A stretch of 64,000 bases of DNA, from positions 1 through 64,000 of the forward strand of contig CAYZVO010000010.1 of NCBI GenBank assembly GCA_964481655.1, written 5' to 3'. The stretch comes from CALDOK01 sp964481655. Lineage in GTDB: Bacteria; Myxococcota_A; UBA796; JAFGLY01. Below, one piece after another: positions 58,775-64,000 of the stretch; within the stretch, counting starts at the first letter, position 1; the number at the start of each line of letters is the position of its first letter. Under the pieces are notes generated by a model, which was not told where the DNA came from, searched no databases, and worked only from the letters and a program-made list of their open reading frames with translations. The position numbers were made by a program, and so were the translations under genes.

Positions 58775-60082
58775 ATGGTCCGTCCCGCCTTCGCGCTGCT
58801 GTCGCTGGCCCTGCTCATCCTCGCAGGCTGCGACTCGTACCGGGCCTCCTTCCACAACGGGCGGGGGCTCGAGTACTACCGGGCCGGGCACTCCGAGGCC
58901 GCGGCGGCCTCCTTCCGGCAGGCGCTGGCGGTCTACCCGGACCTGGCGGAGGCCCACAGCAACCTGGGGCTGGCCTACGAGGCTCAGGGCATGGAGGACG
59001 AGGCCATCGCCTCCTACCGGGCGGCCCTGCGCATCGACCCCTCCCTGGCCGTGGCCCACTACAACCTGGCCGCCGCCTACGATCGGCTGGGCAAGGTGCC
59101 CCAGGCCATCAAGGAGTACAGCAACGCGGTGGAGCGCGATCCGGACGACGTAGACGCCCGGGTGCGTCTGGCGGCGCTGCTGGTGGAAGACCGCCAGCCC
59201 CGCCGCGCCCTGCCCCACGCCCGGGTCGGCGCCGATCAGGCCCCTTGGCGGGCCGACGCCTGGACGGCCCTGGGCCTGGCGCTGATGCAGCTGGACCGGG
59301 CCGGAGAGGCCGTCACGGCCTTCGCCCACGCCGCCGACCTCGACCCCGGCGACCGCGACCTCGCCCTGCACCTGGGCACCGCCAGCCTCGCGGCGGGGGA
59401 TCTCACCGCCGCCGAGCTGCACCTGCGGGTGCTCACCCGGCACGAGCCCACCTTCCCCGAGGCCCACAACAACCTCGGCGTGGTCCTCCATCGCCGGGGC
59501 GACGCGGCGGGCGCCATCGGCGCCCTGGATCAGGCCCTGGCCCTGCGCCCCCACTACGTGGACGCGATGGTCAATCTCGGCGATGTCTACCGGGACATGG
59601 GCCTGTGGGACCGCGCGGCCACCTGGTACGGCCGCGCCCGGGACCAGGACCCCTCGTCGGCGGGGGCCTGGCGGGGCCTGGCGCAGCTGTTCCAGGCCCA
59701 GGGGCACGAGGATCTGGCCGCGTGGGCCCTGCGCGAAGCCCTGCGCTGGCAGCCCGACGATCCCGAGATGCTCGCCGGCTTGGCCCTGCTCTACTCCCAG
59801 GGCGCCCAGCCGGACCCCACCCCCGACGATCCGGCCGCCCGCGACGCCCACCGCGAGGCCCAGGCCCGCCGGGCGCGGGAGGCCCTGGTCTTCGCCCGGA
59901 TGGCGGTGGAGCTGGCCGAGGACGACAACCGCTCGCTCTACATGGCCAAGCTGGCGGCGGTGCAGGCCCAGGACGGAGACGTCGAGGGGGCCCGCGCCAC
60001 CCTGACCCGCGCCCTGGCCGAAGACCCGGACAACACGGCCCTCGAGTTCCAGCTCGCGGAGCTCGAGCTGGCCACGGAATGA
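58775..60082 (+). CDS. TPR lipoprotein
   Basis: 435 aa. Signal peptide with lipobox (L-A-G-C, Cys19). About ten tetratricopeptide repeats follow: A-H-S-N-L-G-L-A-Y-E-A-Q-G, A-H-Y-N-L-A-A-A-Y-D-R-L-G, A-H-N-N-L-G-V-V-L-H-R-R-G, D-A-M-V-N-L-G-D-V-Y. It is a protein-protein docking scaffold at the inner face of the outer membrane or in the periplasm. It lies downstream of the hairpin that ends the selenoprotein pair, so it is probably separately transcribed. Partner proteins are unknown. Confidence 0.88.
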   Translation: MVRPAFALLSLALLILAGCDSYRASFHNGRGLEYYRAGHSEAAAASFRQALAVYPDLAEAHSNLGLAYEAQGMEDEAIASYRAALRIDPSLAVAHYNLAAAYDRLGKVPQAIKEYSNAVERDPDDVDARVRLAALLVEDRQPRRALPHARVGADQAPWRADAWTALGLALMQLDRAGEAVTAFAHAADLDPGDRDLALHLGTASLAAGDLTAAELHLRVLTRHEPTFPEAHNNLGVVLHRRGDAAGAIGALDQALALRPHYVDAMVNLGDVYRDMGLWDRAATWYGRARDQDPSSAGAWRGLAQLFQAQGHEDLAAWALREALRWQPDDPEMLAGLALLYSQGAQPDPTPDDPAARDAHREAQARRAREALVFARMAVELAEDDNRSLYMAKLAAVQAQDGDVEGARATLTRALAEDPDNTALEFQLAELELATE

Positions 60083-60178
60083 GCCGAACCTCCAAATTCC
60101 TGTAAAGGCGGCCCGGTCGGTGCAACCAGCGGTGGCTGCGGCCCACCTTCGGGGTCAAGATGTGCGACCGGAGGTTCC

Positions 60179-62185
60179 ATGATGCGCCGCGCTCTCCTCT
60201 CCGCTCCCTTGCTCGCCCTGTTCGTCGGGGCCCCCGCCCAGGCCTACGAGCTGGATGAGATCCCGGTCACGACCTGGCCGGCGGAGCTCGAGCCCGATCC
60301 CATCACCCCATGGGAGCACGCCGAGCGCGTGCCGGTCGAGGGGCCGCTGGTGGTGGACTACCTGGGGGCGCTGTACCCCCGCGCCACCAGCCGCGCCGAG
60401 GCCGAGCGGGGCCGGGTGCTGCTCATGGTCGAGAGCAACCTGGCCGAGCGCCTCACGGACAGCCTGGACCTGTTCATGGAGGACCTCACCCTCGACGGCC
60501 ACAGCGTGCTGCTCGAGTCCGTCAGCGGCGGCACCGCCGCGGAGCTCAAGGCCCACCTCGCCGAGCTGTACGCCGAGGACGAGTCCCTCGAGGGCGCCCT
60601 GCTCATCGGCGATCTGCCCCTGGAGTGGTTCGAGTTCCGCAACGACTACGGCAGCTACGGCTACGCGGTCTTCCCCACCGATCTGGCCCTGATGGACCTG
60701 GACGGCGGCTGGGAAGACACCGACGGCAACGGCATCTTCGACCTCCACACCGGCGGCACCGGCGACCCGGCCCCCGAGCTGTGGGTGGGCCGGCTGATGG
60801 TCCCCGATCGCCTGGGTGACGAGCTGACCGTGCTCGAGGACTACTTCGAGCGCAACCACGCCTACCGCCGCGGCGAGATCCTCCCCAATGGCTCGAGCCT
60901 GGTCTACATCGACGACGACTGGGCCTGGTGGGCCCAGGACTACGCCCGTGAGATCGAGACCGGCTTCCCGGACATCACCCTCGAGTCCGAGGAGAACACC
61001 ACCAGCCGCAGCGACTACATCCCCCGGCTGACCCAGGACTACGACAACATCGCGGTGTTCGTGCACTCATCGCCCACGGAGCACTACTTCGTCTACCGGG
61101 GCAACTACGACACGATGCTCTACGACGAGGTGCCCCTCGACAGCACCGCGCTGTTCTACGACCTGTTCGCCTGCTCCAACGCCAACATCGCCGAGCCCAT
61201 CAACATGGGGGCGGTCTACACCCTGGGCACCGAGTTCGGCCTGCTGTCCCTGGGCTCCACCAAGACCGGCTCCATGCTCGAGCGCACCCACTACTACCGG
61301 CCCCTGGGGGAGTACGCCGAGTTCGGCGACGCCTTCGTGCAGTGGTGGGAGGCGGTGCAGCCCTACGAGAGCAGCCAGCGCAACAACTGGTACTACGGCA
61401 TGATCCAGATCGGCGATCCCACCCTGCGCGTGGGCTACCCGACCGTCGCGCTGGATGTGGACGCCATCACCATCGACCAGGACGAGGCCGAGCCGGTCTC
61501 GGTCACCATCAACCTGTCGAACGCCGGCTTCGACGGGTACTACTGGACCCTGGACGTCGAGGGCTCGTCCCTGGACGAGCAGCCCTGGATCCAGACCGAC
61601 GATCCCGACGGCCAGGTGCTGGGGCTCGACGCCAGCCTGCACCTGAGCTTCGACCCGGAGCTGGCCGCGGGCGTGGACCCCAGCCAGACCCTGCTCATCC
61701 ACGCGCCTGGCGCCACGAACAACCCGGTGAGCATCCCGCTGGACATCGTGCGCTGGGGCGCCCCGGAGCTGTGCGTCAGCAGCAGCCAGCTCGACATCCA
61801 GCTGGGCAGCGCCTACGACGACGGCGCCACCGCGCTCGAGGTGGGCAACTGCGCCGCCGGTGCCCTGAGCTGGACCGGCCAGGCCGACGTGGACTGGCTG
61901 GTGCTCGACATCGCCGAGGGTGACGGCAGCGCCGGCGCCGAGACGGTCACGGTCACCGTGGACGCCGACCAGCTGCAGGCGGGCAAGAGCTACGAGGCCA
62001 GCATCACCTTCACGGCCGACGACGCCGCCAACAGCCCGGTCTCCGTGGATGTGCACGTGGAGCTGGACGAGGGGGTCTCCCCCGGCCGCTGCGGCTGCGC
62101 CTCGGGCCCCGCGCCCCTGCGCGTCGGCTGGCTCCCCGCCCTGCTCATCGGCGCCGCGGTGGGCAGCCGGAGGCGCCGTCCCTAG
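60179..62185 (+). CDS. Gingipain-like (C25/clan CD) cysteine peptidase with MYXO-CTERM tail
   Basis: 668 aa. Signal peptide (about 1-22). A Rossmann-like caspase-fold domain follows, with the dyad His296 (V-F-V-H-S-S-P) and Cys332 (D-L-F-A-C-S-N-A-N) before L-G-S-T-K-T-G-S, the order seen in gingipain-type C25 peptidases. After about residue 420 come beta-sandwich domains like BACON/Ig repeats. The tail is C-G-C-A-S-G-P, hydrophobic helix, R-R-R-R, for myxosortase processing. It should be a secreted, surface-sorted peptidase. ATG 60179 has GGAGG upstream; ATG 60182 follows directly. Substrate unknown. Confidence 0.8.
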   Translation: MMRRALLSAPLLALFVGAPAQAYELDEIPVTTWPAELEPDPITPWEHAERVPVEGPLVVDYLGALYPRATSRAEAERGRVLLMVESNLAERLTDSLDLFMEDLTLDGHSVLLESVSGGTAAELKAHLAELYAEDESLEGALLIGDLPLEWFEFRNDYGSYGYAVFPTDLALMDLDGGWEDTDGNGIFDLHTGGTGDPAPELWVGRLMVPDRLGDELTVLEDYFERNHAYRRGEILPNGSSLVYIDDDWAWWAQDYAREIETGFPDITLESEENTTSRSDYIPRLTQDYDNIAVFVHSSPTEHYFVYRGNYDTMLYDEVPLDSTALFYDLFACSNANIAEPINMGAVYTLGTEFGLLSLGSTKTGSMLERTHYYRPLGEYAEFGDAFVQWWEAVQPYESSQRNNWYYGMIQIGDPTLRVGYPTVALDVDAITIDQDEAEPVSVTINLSNAGFDGYYWTLDVEGSSLDEQPWIQTDDPDGQVLGLDASLHLSFDPELAAGVDPSQTLLIHAPGATNNPVSIPLDIVRWGAPELCVSSSQLDIQLGSAYDDGATALEVGNCAAGALSWTGQADVDWLVLDIAEGDGSAGAETVTVTVDADQLQAGKSYEASITFTADDAANSPVSVDVHVELDEGVSPGRCGCASGPAPLRVGWLPALLIGAAVGSRRRRP

Positions 62186-62219
62186 GGGAGGACTTCGTGT
62201 CCTCCCGCCGAACACCGGC

Positions 62220-62714
62220 TCAGAAGTAGTAGTGCACGCCCATCCCCGGCACCGACGTGAACGATCGGATGGCCGAGGGGGTGCCCAGGTCGATGCTCAG
62301 GCCCCAATCCGCCGAGAAGCCCAGGTTCTCGATGCCGAACAGGAAGAACTGGGCCGACAGGCCCGGCTGCAGGCGCACGGCCGCGGCGCCGTCGTAGCTG
62401 ACCCAGCCCAGGCCGGCGGCGGCGTAGAGGTTCATGTTGTCCTCGACCACGATGGCGTAGAGCAGGCGCGCCCCGGCGCTCACCGCGTCGGTGGTGGTGT
62501 CGTCGCTGTCCAGCTCGACCCCGGCCAGGACCTCGAGCTGCAGGTTGATGGCTTCGTCGTTCCAGGGCAGGCCGTAGCGGACCGACAGGGACGAGGTGTG
62601 CCCGAACTGGTTGTTGAAGCCGACGCCCACGCGGTTGCGGAGATCCTTGGCCTGGACGGCGGGGGCGGTGAGGAGGGCAGCGCTGACGGCCAGACCGGCG
62701 ATGAGGTGTCGCAT
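62220..62714 (-). CDS. Small outer-membrane beta-barrel protein
   Basis: 164 aa. Signal peptide (A-G-L-A-V-S-A-A-L-L-T-A-P-A-V-Q-A), then alternating-hydrophobicity strands (L-S-V-R-Y-G-L-P-W, I-N-L-Q-L-E-V-L-A-G-V, A-V-R-L-Q-P-G-L-S-A-Q-F-F) and a terminal aromatic Y-Y-F, as needed for BAM recognition. Size fits an 8-strand barrel. ATG 62714 has GGAGCTCC; the frame extends upstream without signal character. It converges on the peptidase gene. Function is unknown (porin-like or binding). Confidence 0.8.
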   Translation of the reverse strand: MRHLIAGLAVSAALLTAPAVQAKDLRNRVGVGFNNQFGHTSSLSVRYGLPWNDEAINLQLEVLAGVELDSDDTTTDAVSAGARLLYAIVVEDNMNLYAAAGLGWVSYDGAAAVRLQPGLSAQFFLFGIENLGFSADWGLSIDLGTPSAIRSFTSVPGMGVHYYF

Positions 62715-62813
62715 GGGAGCTCCGGTGGCGGAGGGGATCGCGGGGAGGGGAGCGGTGCAGCGCGCCCGGGGAGAGCGCGGCTGCGCGTTCCCTAACATCC
62801 GTGGGCGATGGCG

Positions 62814-63779
62814 CTATTCCGCGGCGCCGGCCTTGTCGCGGCGTCGCTTCTTCGGGGTGGGCTGGCCCCCGTGCACCATCAGCGCGGCGGTGGTGGTGGT
62901 CTCGCCGTCCACGGTGAGCTGGGCCCGGCCCCGCTCCCAGGTCCGCATCGGCCAGCCGGCGGCGAGGCGGGCGATCCAGCGCTCGAAGGGCAGCAGGTGG
63001 TCCCACGGATGCTGCACCACCGAGCGCACGCCCACGCGGATCTTCGCGCTCACCGGCAGCTCGGGCGCCAGGTCGATGGTGAGCATCCGCCCGCTGCGCT
63101 CGAGGGACACCGTCTCGCTGGTGCGCAGGCCGTCGGGCGAGGCCAGCCAGGCCACGGCCCGCTCACCCACCCACTCCACGCCGACGCTGCGCAGGGGCGT
63201 GATCAGGTAGGTGGAGGCGCGGCCGGGATCGTCCCCGGGCCAGGTGTCGGCCCGCTCGCGCACCAGCACGCCGTAGCCCCGGAGCAGGCCACCCTGTTTG
63301 CCGGCGCGCCAGGCGCCGGTGATCGCGCCGTGGGGCACGGGGGCGCCCACGGCCCACTGGCGCTGGCCTTCCACCAGCGTGGTGGGCGCCAGCTCCGGCG
63401 CCTCTGGCACCAGCTGGATGGTGGCGTCCAGGGCGTCGCGCCCCTCGCGCACGTGCAGGGTCCAGCCGTCGCTGCTGCGGACCAGCCCGTTGTGCATCAG
63501 CGCCTGGGTGCCGCTGGCTTCGTCGACCCGCACCGCCTGGGGCGGCGCCGTGCGGCGGAGCACCACCGCGGACTCGCTGGGGGGGAACACGGTGACGTCC
63601 AGCTGGCCCTGTCCCCGCAGCAGCCCGGTGTTGCCCCGGCGCAAGCGGGCGCCGACGAACAGCCCGGACTCGTCGGCCGCGATGAGGGACCAGCTCTCCC
63701 GCCAGGTGAGGCGATCCTCGGGAGCGGAGGCGCAGGCCACCAGCAGGGCGCAGGCGGCGCTGAGCAGCGCGCGCCTCAT
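62814..63779 (-). CDS. Lipoprotein of unknown function
   Basis: 321 aa. Signal peptide with lipobox (L-V-A-C). The body is beta-rich (W-R-E-S-W-S-L, G-Y-G-V-L-V-R-E, H-P-W-D-H-L-L-P-F) and ends in a basic tail (P-K-K-R-R-R-D-K). The pattern is like calycin/lipocalin-type proteins (hydroxyneurosporene-synthase/CrtC-like), but this is weak. ATG 63779 overlaps the stop of the cut-off gene upstream (ATGA), so the two are coupled and may be one functional unit. Confidence 0.62.
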   Translation of the reverse strand: MRRALLSAACALLVACASAPEDRLTWRESWSLIAADESGLFVGARLRRGNTGLLRGQGQLDVTVFPPSESAVVLRRTAPPQAVRVDEASGTQALMHNGLVRSSDGWTLHVREGRDALDATIQLVPEAPELAPTTLVEGQRQWAVGAPVPHGAITGAWRAGKQGGLLRGYGVLVRERADTWPGDDPGRASTYLITPLRSVGVEWVGERAVAWLASPDGLRTSETVSLERSGRMLTIDLAPELPVSAKIRVGVRSVVQHPWDHLLPFERWIARLAAGWPMRTWERGRAQLTVDGETTTTAALMVHGGQPTPKKRRRDKAGAAE

Positions 63780-64000
63780 CGACGCCTCCGGGGCTGGAAC
63801 ATGGGGTTCCAGGGCCGGAGGGCCTCGACCCCGTCGTTGCAGAGCCGGGTCAGGGCGCGCTCGGCCGCGGCCTGCAGCGGCGGCTGGTCGAGGGGGAGGG
63901 CCACAGGGAGATCCACCAGGGCACCGGCGCGGCAGCTGCGGTCCAGCTGCGCGGCCTGGGCGGGGTCTCTCAGGGCCTGATCCACGCTGCGCTCCACGTA
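63776..64000 (-). CDS. C-terminal part of a gene cut by the window edge
   Basis: About 75 codons, continuing beyond 64000. The visible C-terminus is helical and charged (V-D-Q-A-L-R-D-P-A-Q-A-A-Q-L-D-R-S-C-R) and ends R-P-W-N-P-M-F-Q-P-R-R-R-R. There is too little to assign a family. It is coupled to the lipoprotein downstream by a 4-nt overlap. Confidence 0.6.
   Translation of the reverse strand, partial: YVERSVDQALRDPAQAAQLDRSCRAGALVDLPVALPLDQPPLQAAAERALTRLCNDGVEALRPWNPMFQPRRRR

Overview
The window is about 70% GC and densely coded. It most likely comes from an uncultured member of the Myxococcota (the former myxobacterial Deltaproteobacteria). The reasons are three proteins ending in a MYXO-CTERM-type sorting tail (Cys-rich motif, hydrophobic helix, Arg cluster), many lipoproteins with long Asp-Thr/Asp-Ala linkers, repeated MopE-type and thrombospondin-3 calcium-binding motifs, a Hanks-type Ser/Thr kinase and a hybrid sensor kinase. 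No rRNA, tRNA, CRISPR array, insertion sequence or prophage was seen. Genus and species cannot be told from the sequence.

Layout. 0-4.4 kb: a cut-off lipoprotein, a lipoprotein-type peptide deformylase translationally coupled to Dam methylase, a hybrid histidine kinase and a small membrane protein. 4.4-11.5 kb: one giant surface protein with a C-type lectin-like domain, about 25 MopE repeats and a seven-repeat FG-GAP propeller. 11.5-21 kb: housekeeping and stress genes, namely a sulfatase-like lipoprotein, Mpg glycosylase, a rubredoxin-rubredoxin reductase fusion next to rubrerythrin (peroxide/O2 detoxification), a pyruvate-kinase-like protein, ComM and RecA. 21-35.5 kb: lipoproteins mixed with a Ser/Thr kinase, a Spy-like protein, an MBL hydrolase, RarA, an LpxH-like phosphoesterase and a membrane glycosyltransferase-like protein. 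35.6-39.5 kb: MreB, two small unknown proteins and SppA. 39.6-47.3 kb: a second block of MopE, FG-GAP, fibrinogen-like and PHP-domain exported proteins. 47.3-56.6 kb: a condensation-domain protein, a lytic transglycosylase and a large metallopeptidase/TolB-propeller/beta-barrel protein. 56.8-58.7 kb: a tandem pair of redoxin lipoproteins. 58.7-64 kb: a TPR lipoprotein, a C25-like cysteine peptidase with a MYXO-CTERM tail, an outer-membrane barrel and two further genes, the last one cut off.

Most striking point: each of the two tandem redoxin lipoproteins (56871-57710 and 57780-58685) is interrupted by an in-frame UGA exactly where the first active-site Cys of a thioredoxin-like CxxC should be (F-W-U-P-S-C). 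In both, the frame continues for 107 codons of conserved redoxin sequence, and in both the UGA is followed 4 nt later by a 39-nt hairpin with apical loop GGUUC. I read these as exported lipid-anchored selenoproteins with bacterial SECIS elements. Standard gene callers would split each into a truncated gene plus a fragment.

Sequence quality: there is a 10-N gap at 13640-13649, and G/C homopolymers at about 13560-13662, 26806-26820 and 45106-45173 coincide with broken reading frames. I treat the frame breaks in the rubredoxin fusion, the kinase C-terminus and the PHP protein as assembly or sequencing errors, not biology.
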